A DNA stretch of 64,000 nucleotides from Saposhnikovia divaricata (lineage: Eukaryota > Streptophyta > Magnoliopsida > Apiales > Apiaceae), in the NCBI GenBank assembly GCA_036435485.1, contig CM071595.1, positions 7,802,001 through 7,866,000 of the forward strand, written 5' to 3'. How positions within the stretch are numbered: position 1 is the stretch's first letter; each line of letters begins with the position of its first letter. Both the position numbers and the translations under genes were made by a program. Positions 11,232 to 23,144 of the stretch are shown piece by piece. The notes below the pieces were generated by a model. That model saw nothing but the letters and a program-made list of their open reading frames with translations, was not told where the DNA came from and did not search any database.

Positions 11232-14200
11232 CTAGCCATATCCTTTTGGATTCATCTCTTGAGCTTTGGCTTGCATATTCTCATTTTTCTTCTTTTCTTC
11301 AGCTTCTTTAGCTTTTTTCTTTTCATTTTGTTCCATAGCAAGAATAATGTCTTCTGTAGCATTGAGTTCCTCAATTAGAGGAGAGCCTGATAGATCTTTA
11401 AGAACTTCATTCAGTTGTTTCTTAGAGTAGGAACTGATGTAGTCCATTCTAATCTTCACAGTTCTTCCATATTTCTTGTATTCAATAATGTAAGGATTAT
11501 ACTTGACTCTACACAGACCCATGGCTCTTAACTCATCAGCCTTAGCTTCCATAGCAACAAACTCCTCCTCTCTTTTCGTTAACAGCTCCTCACTTTTCTT
11601 TTTCTGTTCTGCCTAGTGATCTCTCTTCATCTTGACAAAGTCAATCAACTCCAGCTTCCATACTCTTTCCACTCTATCTTTAGAATCCAACATAGCAATA
11701 ATCCTTTCTATATCATCTAGCTTGCCCCAATGCTGACATGTCCCTTGCCTGAATTTCTTCTGTCTTCCATATCAGTATATTTAATTTCAAGGCAATCATC
11801 AATGATGGAAACATGGTAGATTTTTTGAGCCCATAGGAATTGTAGTTGATCTTCATCAAAGTCTTCATCTAGTGGTTGGAGTTTTAATCCTGGAATGATA
11901 GTTAGGGCCCTTGATTTAGATGGCTTTACTCTTCTTGCAGCGTGTTTGAATTTGATCTTTTTCACTTGGTTGCTTGGCGGAAACTTGTGACCTTTGGTGG
12001 TAGACCACTGTAGTATACCATTAGCAGTGTGCTTTTGGAAACATACAGATGGTTTCTTGATTTGTATCTTCTTTTCTTCTTGAGATGGCAAAACAGTTGC
12101 AGAAGCCATAGATGTAGATTTTGGTATGTCATTAATAACTGTATTCACCCTAGACATAGAGTCTTGTGTTGTGGTGAGGTTACAGCTAGTAATGCCTAGG
12201 GCTTGGTGTTTCCTACTTTTCCTCTCATAGGCTTTGCCTTGGTAATCATCCTTCTTGTCCTTGCTGTCCTTCTTCTTCTTCTTCTTCTTCTTCTTCTTCT
12301 TCTTCTTCTTCTTCTTCTTCTTCTTCTTCTTCTTCTTCTTCTTCTTCTTCTTCTTCTTCTTCTTCTTCTTGTCTTCATCACCCTTATCACTCCTGTGATG
12401 TCTTCTTCTCCCATCACTTTTGTCTTTATCTTCATCATCCTTATTTCTCCTTCCTTTGGCTATTTCTAGAATCTCACCTGTGGCAATGAAGGTTCTGAGA
12501 ATGTGCAATGCCTCTACTTCTTCACCAGTTCTTGTCCCATTCTTCTTTTGTAATTGATCAATAATATCAATGATAAGTCTGTGATTCTGGAGAGTGAGAT
12601 CCTTGGGAATGACCAACTGTTTGATATCCTCAATCTTTGTGGCAGACTGATAGATAACTGTTCTTGGATAAGTGCAAACTTCAGGCAACCTAGCTTGTTG
12701 ACCATTCCTCAAATCAGCATACAGACTCTTGTTGTTCTCTCCCTTATTCTATATCAACCCCAGGATAGGATCAATCTCTGTGAATTTTAGAGCCTTCAAG
12801 GTGTCATAAGATAGATGCCATATTTTACCACTGGTCACCATCATAATCTCCTTGAGATAGATTTGATTTAGCTTCCTTGGAATCACTGTCAGAAATTTGA
12901 TTTGTTCTCTCAAACTCCTTCTATACTCCAATGAATCCCCTCCAACCTTTGCTTGTGAGACTTGCAGAAACTTCAAGAAGGCAGCATCATGATAAGTTTC
13001 TGAATTTGCTACTTCTATCAGCTTGGCCTCAGTAACTACATCCACTTCAACTGGTTGATCTTTTTCATTTCTGGAGGTTTTAGCTTGCTCAGTTAGCATA
13101 GATCCTGCAACCATTGTAGAGGTGATGGTTTGTTTTTGGCCACTTGGGGTAGTGATGTGTACAGGAGGTAGAGTGACAGTTGGTAGAGGAGGTAGAGCTG
13201 CATTTACTTTGGCTTTGCCCTTGCCTTGAACATGAGAGGTTGTAGGTTTTGAGATATTTGGTTCACCACCCTCAGTTATGATTATGCCTTTCTCCTTAGG
13301 CTTCTCTCCCTTAGACTGGTGCTCCCCCTTAGGCTTTGATGTCCTTAATTTCCTCTTCTCCCCCTTAGGCTTGTTGTCAGGCACAGAGGCTTTGGTAGAG
13401 ACCCTTGGGTTGGAAGAGGTGGGATTAACAGATTCATTAGGTAGAGGGAGCCACATATGCTTCATCATAGCAGACAGCATCAGTTGTTGATGCAAAAGAA
13501 CATCAGCTGTTGTGGTGGCTTGAGTGTTCAACTGCTCAGTGAGAGTTGTTACTATGTCTGTAAGATGAGCATTTGACTTCTTGAGTGAGCTCACTTCCTT
13601 TTCAAGAGTATCCACTTTGGTGAATAGCTCAGAGGCTTTAAATCCAGAAAGAGATTGGTCCTTGAGTCTCTGCACTTCAAGTTTGGTCATTTCATGAACA
13701 GGGACTTCAGTCACCAGCTTATCTCCATATTGATTTGTAAAAAGAGACTTCAGCATGGCATTTGCATCTGTTGTCTGATTTGTCAGTTTCTCCATTTGAG
13801 TGGCCATATCCTTGATAGCACTTTGAGCTAAGACCAATCCATTTTCCATCTTGGTGCAGGTAGCCTTGCATTCTTGAATGGTCTTGATAACAGAGTTGAG
13901 TGAAGGGAACTTGGAGTCAAAATCTCTCTTAATGTCATTTACTTCCTTGACTGTGGCTGCACATACCTCATTAATTTCAGTTTTAAGGTCCTTGCCTAGA
14001 TAGTTAGCAGCCTTCAGAGTTCCCTTGTAGGTATCATTCACAGCCTCATACACTTCACTAGGGGTTAAAGATTTGGCATTTGACCCTAATGAAGTGATGT
14101 ACTCTTCTCTGAGAAATTGAAGACCTTCTGAGAGAGCAATGTCATACTTTCCTTGTAACCAGGCATCTACATTGCCATCTCTTTCAGCATCATCTATTAT

Positions 14201-16144
14201 CTTTTCCTTCTACAGCTCCACATCATCTCTGTGACATAGGAGAATAGCCTCATAGTCTGAATCTGGCATGTCCGCAGTGAGTAGGTTTTGAGCAATCTTT
14301 GTGAACTTAGGAATCTGATCCACAATTAAGTTTTGAAGAGCTTCAACCGTCAATTTTTGTGGAACAGACCCTGATCCTGAAGCACTGTAATGTTGCACAG
14401 GCTTCAGCCATTGGGACATGAAGTTAGAGCTAGAGCTAAGCAAGCTAGACTCCTCAGTTACAGATGCAACTTCTATAACCGAATGGAATGACTCTGCTAC
14501 TGGTGTCTCCACAGAAGTGGGGTGAGTTACACCAGTAGTTGACACAGGCACAAAGTCTCTAGTGAAAACTAGTGAATCCTCTGTGTTTGTGATGGTGTCA
14601 TTAGGATATGCCCTAGCTAGCATTCCCTCACCATCTAAATGTGGTTCCTGGGTGGTGAGCAAAGTGTCATGCACTAAGTCACTTGAGTCCATTGGCTCAC
14701 CAAGAGAAGAAAATTCTTGGTGATCAATGCCTTGCTCCTCAATTGCTTGAGTTGCAGGCTCCAAAGAAATTTGAATGTTAGATTCTGGAAGAGTAGTGTC
14801 TTTTAGAGTAGATTTTGGCAACTCCCCCTGAGAAATAGAGGGAGTTTCAAGTGTGATGTGCTCTCCACTCTGTGTTGTGCCAGCCTTATCAATCCCTTGT
14901 GCTGACTCTTTACAAGATAGTGCATTGGGGAGGATGCTTGATTCTATAGATGCACCATGTTGAGAGGATACATCTAGTGAACTATGTGCCCCTGATTTTA
15001 CAACTTCAGCCATTTATGTGATTGAAGAGGTGGTTTTAGATTTCTTCTCCTTCTTCTTTGGCCTTAGTAAGGGTGACTCAGGTTCCTCACTTTCTAAACC
15101 TAATTCTACAGCCAATGTTGCTTGAGTTAAGATTTTCAATGGTTCAGAAACAATCTATTTTCTCTTCTTCTCCTTTTTACTAACACCACCCTGTTGAGAG
15201 GATGATGCATGTGGTTCTGTGTTTGGTAGAGTGTTTGTCTGAGGGGGTTGGTTAGCAGGCCCTTGGTTAACATCTTTTTCTACTTTCTGAGGCCTAGCTA
15301 ACTCAGATTTAGAGGCAAATATTGGCATGTTGTGAGGGTAAGTCCTAAATAAACTCTCCATATGGGGAGTTATTTTAATTCTTACATCCACATCATTCCT
15401 AGTCTCCAAGCTACCAAAAATGAGTTTGGTCATGGATCTAGGATAGCTTATTCTAGATTTATCTATCCCAGGCAGTTCAATCAATTTGTTATTTACAAAA
15501 TTAAGTGCAGATTGAATAAAACGAGGGAAGAAAATTTCAGTACCTCTCTTGGTTGAGTTCTTACCAAGTCTCCCATACAGCTCCTGCATTATGATTAGTC
15601 CAACATCAATCTTTTTCCCATACGCTAGGGCATAGCCTATTTGTTGAACAGGTGTACTGATTTGGTCAAAGCTAGACTTCCTTGTTGTGAAGACTTGGAG
15701 AAGAGTGGCAAAGACATAGCTCCATTCTTTTCTCAAGAACTTCCTATTCAAATTTCCAAGTTTGATTTTATCCTAGTAGTTGATAAAATCAAAGAAGTCC
15801 TCCAATTCAGCATTAGTGGCTAGTGGGTCATACACTCCTTGTTTTATCCCCAGTGCTTGATTCATGTCTGTAGTAGTGATGGTGATCTCCTTGTCCTGAA
15901 TCTTGCAGTAGACTACATATGAGGTTATATCATTCTCAAGAGCAATGACCTCCACAGTAGAAGTCCTCCAAAATTGTTCTAGCAAATCTAGATACAGTGT
16001 TGGGTTGGTTGAAAGTGCATCCTTGATGTAGGACTCAAACATCCATCGAACAAAGCACTTGAAATTAACATTGGGTGCTTCCACATCACTAGCAATAGCA
16101 ATGAAGTTGGTGTGGGTAGGAATTGTGAGTTGGGTATTTGTCAT
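11232..16144 (-). pseudogene. Third ORF of the SIRE-like element ('env-like' position), decayed
   Basis: This long frame follows RNase H. From ATG 16144 to a stop at 11717 it stays in one frame (about 1475 codons), broken by in-frame stops at about 15773, 15155, 15014, 14210 and 12749, four of them TAG. The last 106 codons (11232-11552, ending NPKGYG) are in another frame, so there is at least one indel. The N-terminal part (16144-15155) looks globular, with FVRWMFESYIKDAL and SMTKLIFGSLE. The centre (about 14050-13480) has heptad-like coiled-coil segments. Lys/Pro-rich stretches follow, then a poly-Lys tract. I see no signal peptide or convincing membrane segment, so 'env-like' describes position only. 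The product's role is unknown. Confidence 0.75.
12270..12371. repeat. (CTT)n microsatellite, about 34 units
   Basis: An uninterrupted CTT run. On the minus strand it is (AAG)n and encodes a poly-lysine block in the third ORF. The poly-Arg and poly-Leu frames in other phases are artefacts of it. Confidence 0.97.
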
Positions 16145-16992
16145 TGTTACATAGAGAGACGAGAGAAGAAAATGAAGGTTGAAGAAGAAATTTAGCTTTT
16201 GAGGTTAGGGTTTTCAGAGGTTTTGGAACTTTAGATGCTTGAGAAATCGAATGAAATGAAACGAATAGATGTAAAACTGTATAAGTATGAAGTACTTGAA
16301 TTGTCGATTAGGTATATATTTTGTATCGACAAGTCAGGCATTCGAGAAGTAGAAATCAACTATTTGATAAGTCAAGAAAGGCTTATTCGACAACTCAAGC
16401 ATGGTGTAACTCACAGCTGGCAGTTATCTAACTTAGAAATAATTCTAAATTAAATAAAATATATTTTTATGAGTGAATTAAAGTTTTAGACAAAAATCCA
16501 AAATCGGTTGAAATTCATCGAGAATTCAGCCTTTTCAAATGATTCGAGAACTCAAACACAGTATTCGAGAACTCAGTCATTAGAGAACTCAATTACAATA
16601 TTTGAGAAGTCAATCATACCTCTATTCGATATCTCTCAAAGGCTCTATTCGAGAACTCGAAAGTGTTCCAAAGAGACTTGTTAGAGAAGTCGAGCAGTGA
16701 ATCATTAGAGAAGTCTGACTTATCGAAATATTCTTTTCACTCATAAAAGTTAATTTTCAATATCTTTTCAAAATTCACCAGAATTATTCAATGAAGAATA
16801 TTCTAACAAATTAAATAGTGATAATCTTAAAATTTCATAGAAATTTCAAGCTAATACGAATATGATTTTACACATATGCAACAGATTTGAAATATTTATA
16901 AATCATATTTCAGCCAACACTTACTTCAAAAATATTAAGAATTTAGATAAAGTAAGTGTTTACTGCTGCAACAATCTAGTTGATATTTTCAC
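16145..16992 (-). promoter_or_regulatory. Spacer between RNase H and third ORF, with leader-like sequence
   Basis: On the minus strand, just before ATG 16144, lies a C/T-rich stretch with aaaccctaacc (about 16207-16216) and ttcttcttcaacc, resembling plant 5' UTRs. A TATATA-like stretch lies near 16311-16317, about 170 bp upstream of the ATG. The rest (16220-16740) has many copies of ttcgagaactc / cgagaagtc related to the LTR motif field. This could be a subgenomic promoter or splice-acceptor leader for the third ORF. No test of activity is possible here. Confidence 0.4.
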
Positions 16993-17721
16993 TTAGCCAG
17001 ATTCTGAAGAATTCAGCATTCCAATCTCACTAACCAACCTTGTGAAGGTGGCTTCATCCAATGGCTTAGTGAATATATCAGCTAACTGTTTATCTGTAGG
17101 GACATAATGCAACTCAATGGTTCCATTAGTTGCATGCTCCCTAATGAAATGATATCTGATGTCAATGTGCTTTGTCCTAGAATGATTGACAGGATTGGCA
17201 ACTATAGAGATTGCACTTATGTTGTCACACATGATTGGAATTCTTTCCAACACAAGTCCATAATCTCTAAGCTGATTTCTAATCCAAAGCACTTGAGCAC
17301 AGCAACTTCCAGCAGCTATGTATTCAGCCTCAGCTGTGGAAGTTGACACGGATTGTTGTTTCTTGCTGTACCAAGAGACTAACCTTTGTCCAAGAAACTG
17401 GCAGCTACCTGAGGTGCTTTTCCTATCCACTCTGCATCCAGCATAATCAGCATAAGAATAACCAACCAGACTGAACCCTGTGTCCTTAGGATACCATAAA
17501 CCCAAGTTTGGAGTGCCCTTCAGATACCTAAAGATACTTTTTATAGCAATCAAATGTGACTTTTTTGGATTTGATTGAAACCTTGCACACAGACATGTAG
17601 CAAACATGATGTCTGGCCTACTTGCAGCGAGATAGAGTAGAGAACCAACCATGCCTCTATAGACTGAGATATCTACTCTCTTGCCTTTGACATCTTCATC
17701 TAATTTGGTGGCAGTGGCCAT
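16993..17721 (-). pseudogene. SIRE-like pol: RNase H part
   Basis: This open stretch of 242 codons ends the pol frame. It shows the Copia C-terminal signatures: YRGMVGSLLYL, SRPDIMFA, the RNase H block STSTAEAEYIAA, a second acidic block MCDNISAI, and SKTKHIDIRYHFIRE-type sequence (here SRTKHIDIRYHF), followed by DIFTKPL. It is in the same frame as the RT part to its right, separated by one stop (TAA, 17737). It is open in itself, but the pol as a whole cannot be translated. Confidence 0.92.
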
Positions 17722-17736
17722 GGGTGTCTTTGCAAG

Positions 17737-18693
17737 TTAGCAGTCTTCTAAGTCAAACTTCTTTAATAAATCCTTGATGTACTTGGTTTGACTGATGAAG
17801 ATACCATCCTTCCTCTGACTAACTTGCAATCCAAGAAAGAATGTTAACTCTCCCATCATACTCATCTCATATCTGCTTTGCATGAGCTTAGAGAATTTCT
17901 CACACAGCTTCTCATTTGTAGAGCCAAATATGATATCATCCACATAGATCTGAACTAGGATAATATCATTACCATGCTTCTTGTAAAATAGTGTCTTGTC
18001 CAATGTGCCTCTAGTGAATTGATTTTCAAGAAGAAATTGTGATAAAGTGTCATACCATGCCCTTGGAGCCTGCTTAAGTCCATACAATGCCTTAAGCAAT
18101 CTATAGACAAATTCTGGGAAATATGGATCCTCAAAGCCAGGTGGTTGTTGCTCATAAACTTCTTCTTCCAACTCCCCATTCAGAAATGCACTCTTGACAT
18201 CCATTTGATAGACTTTAAAGTTTGAATGAGCAGTAAATGCCAAGAAGATTCTGATGGCTTCCAATCTAGCAACAGGAGAAAATGTCTCATCATAGTCAAT
18301 GCCTTCCTGTTGAGAGTATCCTTTTGCAACCAACCTTGCTTTGTTTCTTACTATTACACCATCTTCATCCATTTTATTCTTCAGAACCCATTTTGTTCCA
18401 ACAATGGTTCTGTTCTTTGGTGTAGGCACAAGTTCCTAAACTTTGTTTCTTTCAAATTGATTCAGCTTCTCTTGCATAGCAATAATCCAATCTGGATCCA
18501 ACAGTGCATCATCAAGTTTATTAGGCTCAATCTGAGATAGAAAGCAACCATAGAGGCACTCATTTTGAGTTGCTCTCCTAGTTCTCACTCCTGCATTTGG
18601 ATCTCCAATAATTTGCTCTGCAGTGTGTGACCTATCCCATTTCCTTGAGTGCTCAGCTTGATTTCTCAACCTTGATGTTGCTTCATCATCCAA
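17737..18693 (-). pseudogene. SIRE-like pol: reverse transcriptase part
   Basis: Contains the Copia RT blocks in order: TKWVLKNKMDEDG, NKARLVAKGYSQ, DYDETFSPVARLEAIR, MDVKSAFLNGELEEEVY, ALYGLKQAPRAWY and the catalytic YVDDIIFGS. The frame is interrupted by a TAG where the family has a tryptophan (about 18436). The catalytic motif itself is intact. Confidence 0.93.
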
Positions 18694-19910
18694 GTCATGA
18701 TCATTTTCATTTCCCCCTCTGTGAAGTTGCTACTATGCATATGTGTGTCTTGGATGCTAGTCTCTTCACTGTTGATTGGATCAGATTCTTCTCTTGTTTC
18801 ATCATTCACTTGAGTTTGTTGAACTAGAGTTTCAACTTCAGTTTCAATCTCTTCATCAGAATCATCTAGATTTTCAAACTTTAATGGATCTCTATCTTCA
18901 TCATTGGCTTCTTCTAATCCAGGTAGTTTGTTGTCATCAAATGTCACATCTGTGCTTTCCATAACTTTCTTTTGACTGATGACATAAACTTTGTATGTAA
19001 TTCTCTCCATAGAATAGCCAAGAAAAATTCCTTCAAATGCCTTTGCATCAAACTTCCCAACATATTCTGAATTGTCTTTCAACACAAAGCATTTGCTTCC
19101 AAAAGTATGAACATACTTTAGAGAAGGCTTCTTTCCAGTCATCAAATTGTAAGGTGTCTTTCCAGTGTTTTTGTTGATGAGGGTTCTGTTCTAGATATAG
19201 CATGCAGTGCTCACAGCCTCAGCCCAAAACATGTAGGCATCTTTGCATCGAGAAACATTGTTCTAGCAGCCTCAATTAGAGTTCTATTCTTTCTCTCAAC
19301 TACTCCATTTTGTTATGGAGTCCTTGGAGCTGAGAATTGTTGAGAAATTCCATTCTCTTTGCAAAATGCTTCAAGTAAGGCATTTCTGAACTCTGTTCCA
19401 TTATCACTTCTCAATGCAATCACACTTGCATTGTTGGCTTTTGCTTCCTTATCAACTTTCTTTATGTGCTCAATGATTACTTGTGGAGCCTCATCCTTTG
19501 ATGCTAAAAATTCCACCCATGTATACTTTGTGTAGTCATCAAACATCACTAGGGCATACTTCTTTCTTGAGAGTGACATAATATTGACAGGCCCAAACAA
19601 ATCCATATGAATTAATTGCAGGGGCTTGGTGATTGATGTCACTGTCTTTGACTTGTGGATTGACCTTTTCATCTTTCCTTTTTGGCAAGACTCACACACT
19701 CCTTCTTGACAGAATTCAAGTGTGGGCATGCCTCTCACTAACTCTCTTTTGACTAGAGAATTAATGGCCTTGAAGTTCAAGTGTGATAACTTCTTGTGCC
19801 ATAGCCAACAATCTTCATTTGATGCTTTTGAGTAGAAGCAACAAACTTTGTCCTTGTTTGCAAAGTCCATATTGGCTACAAACAGGCTTCCTTTTCTTAC
19901 TCCAGATAGA
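18666..19910 (-). pseudogene. SIRE-like pol: integrase part
   Basis: The right half shows the integrase zinc region (WHKKLSHLN...CESCQKGK) and the core motifs MDLFGP, FDDYTKYTWVEF and SDNGTEFRN. The family's conserved block around the catalytic Glu (NGVVERKNRTL) follows directly, but a CAA to TAA change creates a stop just before it (about 19313). Further left is a one-base frameshift near 19240 and a TAG near 19193. The C-terminal part (18666-19145, FGSKCFVLKD...GIFLGYS) is open. The start of the domain is cut off by the MITE at 19921. Not functional. Confidence 0.9.
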
Positions 19911-20293
19911 GCAAAATCACGGGTTTTATATCAAACGGACCACTGATCTCATTAAAAAGTATCAAGTAGCTCCCAAGTCTCCACGGGGACTCATTTAAGC
20001 CACTAAACTAATAAATATATCATTTGCCCCCCTGCATTCACAAAAATAATACAATTTATGGTGGTCTAAGTGAGAATAATACAATCTATCCAAGATTGAA
20101 CGTTTTTTGGCCACCATAAATTTTATCGAAGACACTTAGGCCACCATAAATTGTATTATTTTTGTGAATGCAGAGGGCAAATGATATATTTCTTAGTTTA
20201 GTGGCTTAAATGAGTCCCCGTGGAGACTGGGGAGCTACTTGATACTTTTTAATGAGATCAGTGGCCAGTTTGATATAAAATCCGCAAAATCAC
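19911..20293. mobile_element. Mutator-like foldback MITE in pol, 363 bp plus 10-bp target duplication
   Basis: The element proper is 19921-20283, starting gggttttatatcaaac and ending gtttgatataaaatcc. Its two halves are inverted copies of each other over about 155 bp with only a few mismatches. The target duplication gcaaaatcac is identical at 19911-19920 and 20284-20293. A 9-10 bp duplication with very long terminal inverted repeats is the Mutator-like pattern. It interrupts coding sequence of the SIRE-like element, so it is younger than that insertion or was carried by it. Confidence 0.92.
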
Positions 20294-20635
20294 CAGTCTT
20301 CTTGTGGGTGATCAAACATTCATCTTTGTTAAATTTACCTTGAATCCTCTATCAGTAAACTGACCAACACTTAACAGATTATTATTGAGACCCTTGACTA
20401 GTGCTACAACTTCAATGATGACATTACCAACTTTTAAATTGCCATATCCCAATGTGTTACCCATGCTGTCATCTCCAAAAGCAACCATCGAGCCATCCTT
20501 CTCCTCATATTGTGATAGCAGGGCTATATCACCAGTCATGTGATTTGAGCATCCACTGTTCAAAATCCACATGACCTTCTTTTCACTTTCTTTGCCCTGC
20601 AAGCACAAAGGTATTACCTTTTCTTTGGAACCCAA
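20294..20635 (-). pseudogene. SIRE-like pol: aspartic protease part
   Basis: Contains the Copia protease block, here ILNSGCSNHMTGD, followed by VAFGDDSMGN, LKVGNVIIEVVALVKGLNNNLLSVGQ and FKVN. The family has DSG at the active site; here the Asp codon is AAC, so the catalytic residue is lost (a G-to-A change on the coding strand). A one-base deletion near 20622 separates it from the gag frame, and another near 20330 precedes the MITE. Confidence 0.9.
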
Positions 20636-23100
20636 ACAAGTTTGGGTCCACTTGGCTTAGAAATAGATTTATCAAAAACAACATGCTTATCAACTTTCTT
20701 AGGACTAGTCTTCTTGTCACTGTTAGAAGTCTTAGAATCTGAATTCTTAGACTTAGGTGATAGAGGTACCTTCCTAACTCTATGAGGACTTGAAGACTCT
20801 GGCCTTGTGAAGTGTGTGTGAATGTTGTGACTGATGCAACCATCCATGAATTGTCTTCTTAAATTAAAATAGCTAGTCATAACATTCATGTTGTATGGCA
20901 TACAATCAAGTTTATCACAGAAAGGTGAATCTCTATGTCTTAAAGGCACAGAGCAACTATAGAAAGGCTTAGCTACACTACCAGTTGGTTTCTTGCATGC
21001 ATGAGTTAAGTGATTAGTGCTGAAACAGTTTTGACAAACTTTCCTAGGGGCATTTGGCACATAAGCATAATTATTATTCTTGTTTATCCCTAGCTTGCCA
21101 TTCCTGTTTTGTTTCTTATTAGCCACTTTCTTCTAAGATTCATTTTTCCTAGCTGAGACAAACTTCTTAGGTCTAGGTCTACCTCCTACTGGATTCTTGG
21201 CTTTTGCCTTGACACTCTCACTCTTAGAGGATGCTGGTTGTTCACTAGACTGTGCCACATCATCATCATTCAACATTTGCTTAAGGAGTAAGGCATCCTC
21301 ATCAATTTCAAACGTTGGTTCTTTAAAAATTGGAGACTCAGTCTTTTTCAAAATGTGAGGCACTTCATCCTGAACAACTATGTCATCTTCAATGACAGCA
21401 TAGCCTTTCCTCTGTTTAAGAGTGCCATAGTCAAGTCCAATGGCAGCCTTGGGTTTAGCTTGGTTTTTCTCATGGTACGAATGCAATAGACTAGAGGAGT
21501 TCTTAAAGGTTTTCAGTTTGAATTCATTTTCATCTAGTTCATCCCTAAGAGCCTTCTCAACCTGACTAGCACATAGAACCTTATTCTGCAGATATTCAAC
21601 TTCTTTCTTAAGGTTATATACTTGCATAGAAGTTAGCTCAAGTTCCTCATTCTTCTTGTTTAACAGTTCATTCTTAGCAGACAGTTTGGCAATCTCTTAA
21701 TTAGCAGCAGTCATATTAGTATGAATATTAAACATTTCAATAGATAGTTATTCAACCATGCATTTATACTCAGAAACAGACATATCTATGGTAGTGAGAG
21801 ATGGTACCTGAGAGTCAGACAGAGATTGTTCATCCTTGGAATCAGCCATCAAGGCATAGTTACAGAATTCTTGCTCCTCTCCATCACTATCAGAGTCATC
21901 CCAACACTTCCCCTCAGCTATGTAGGCCTTGCCTTGTGTTTTCTTTTTCAAAAGGGCCTCATACTTAGCTTCAAGCTCTAGAAACTCCTTATCCTTCTTT
22001 TTAGGCTTCTTGCATTTGCTGGTAAAATGCCCTAGGTCATTTCATCTATAACACCTTACAGATGACCTATCCACATGGTAGGTTTTGAATTTATTCTTGT
22101 TTGCTTTCACAGGTGCCTTGCTCTTGTTGAATGAATGGTTTTAGGGTCTAGGTTTGATGGGTTGGTTCCTCTTGAATCTGATGTTTGGAAACTTTCTGGC
22201 CATGAAAGCATATGAAGTGTTTTCCATGCCATCTAGCTCTTCAAGAGTATAGAACTCTTCTTCTTCCTTCTCCTCAACAGGTTCAGTCACTTCACCTTCA
22301 TTTTCTTCATCATCTACTATCTCTTCTATCCTCAGCTGACTTGTAGATGCTTCTAGGTCTTGAACAGATTTAATGACAATCAAGGCACATGATGTGTTTA
22401 CCATTCTGCCTTGGTTGGCTTGGATAGCCCTCTTCTGAAGCAACTCAAGCTCATGAGTCTTTAAAACCCCGTAGAGCACATCATATGTGACTTTGTTCAA
22501 ATCTCTTTCTCTTAGAGAAATGACCCTTTGCTCTAGATGGTTTGGTGAAAACAATAGAAACTTCATGTTCAAATCCTTGGTGCTGTAAACCTTCCCATTC
22601 ATCTGTAGCTCGGTCACCAGCTTGTGAAACCTTTCAAACATGTCAGTAATGCTTTCTTTGGTCTGAGCCATGAAAGCTTCATACTGTGTGACCAGTATCT
22701 GTTTCTTGTTTTCTCTAACCTCCTCTGTTCCTTCACATAACACCTCAATATGATCCCACATCTCCTTTGCTATTTTGCAAGAGGCTATGTTAGCAAACAT
22801 TGACATTTCCATAGAATCTATGATTAATAACATGAGATGACTATCGAGAGCAACCATCTCCTTTTCTATCTCTGTCCATTTTGATGGTTATTTAGCCACA
22901 TAGGATCTTGGAATGGTTACAGTTCCAATAGTCTTTTCAGGAATCTCCTGTTGTGGAACAAAGGGACCATTCTTGAGTATCTCAGGATATAGAGGGTTGG
23001 CAGCTTTGATGAACAACAGCATTTTAATCTTCTAGAGGTTGTAATTCTCTTTGTCGAACTTAGGGACCTTCACTGTTCCTGTAGTCTTTGGTGTATTCAT
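20614..23100 (-). pseudogene. SIRE-like gag
   Basis: The frame begins at ATG 23100 (MNTPKTTGTVKVPKFDKENY), a short distance inside the PBS. It keeps one phase to 20614, about 829 codons, broken by stops at about 23032, 22888, 22141, 22042 and further left. The best-preserved part (22141-22857) is the capsid-like region of Copia gag (KEMWDHIEVLCEGTEEV, FMAQTKESITDMFERFHKLV, LRERDLNKVTYDVLYG). Two zinc knuckles follow: one at about 22010-22053 with its second Cys changed to a TGA stop, and CQNCFSTNHLTHACKK at about 20994-21040. Acidic and Lys-rich linkers lie between them. The product would form the virus-like particle and bind RNA; this copy is dead. Confidence 0.9.
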
Positions 23101-23131
23101 GATCTTTTTCTGTTTTTAAATAAACAGTCTG

Positions 23132-23144
23132 CTCTGATACCACT
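23132..23144 (-). other. SIRE-like primer-binding site (initiator Met tRNA type)
   Basis: On the minus strand tggtatcagagc follows the LTR end after a short spacer. This is the usual plant PBS complementary to the 3' end of initiator methionine tRNA. It fixes the right LTR as the 5' LTR and the element as minus-strand. Confidence 0.93.

Noticed and set aside
12196..12469. Poly-Arg (minus) and poly-Leu (plus) open frames
   Set aside because: They are other-phase readings of the (CTT)n tract within the third ORF of the SIRE-like element.
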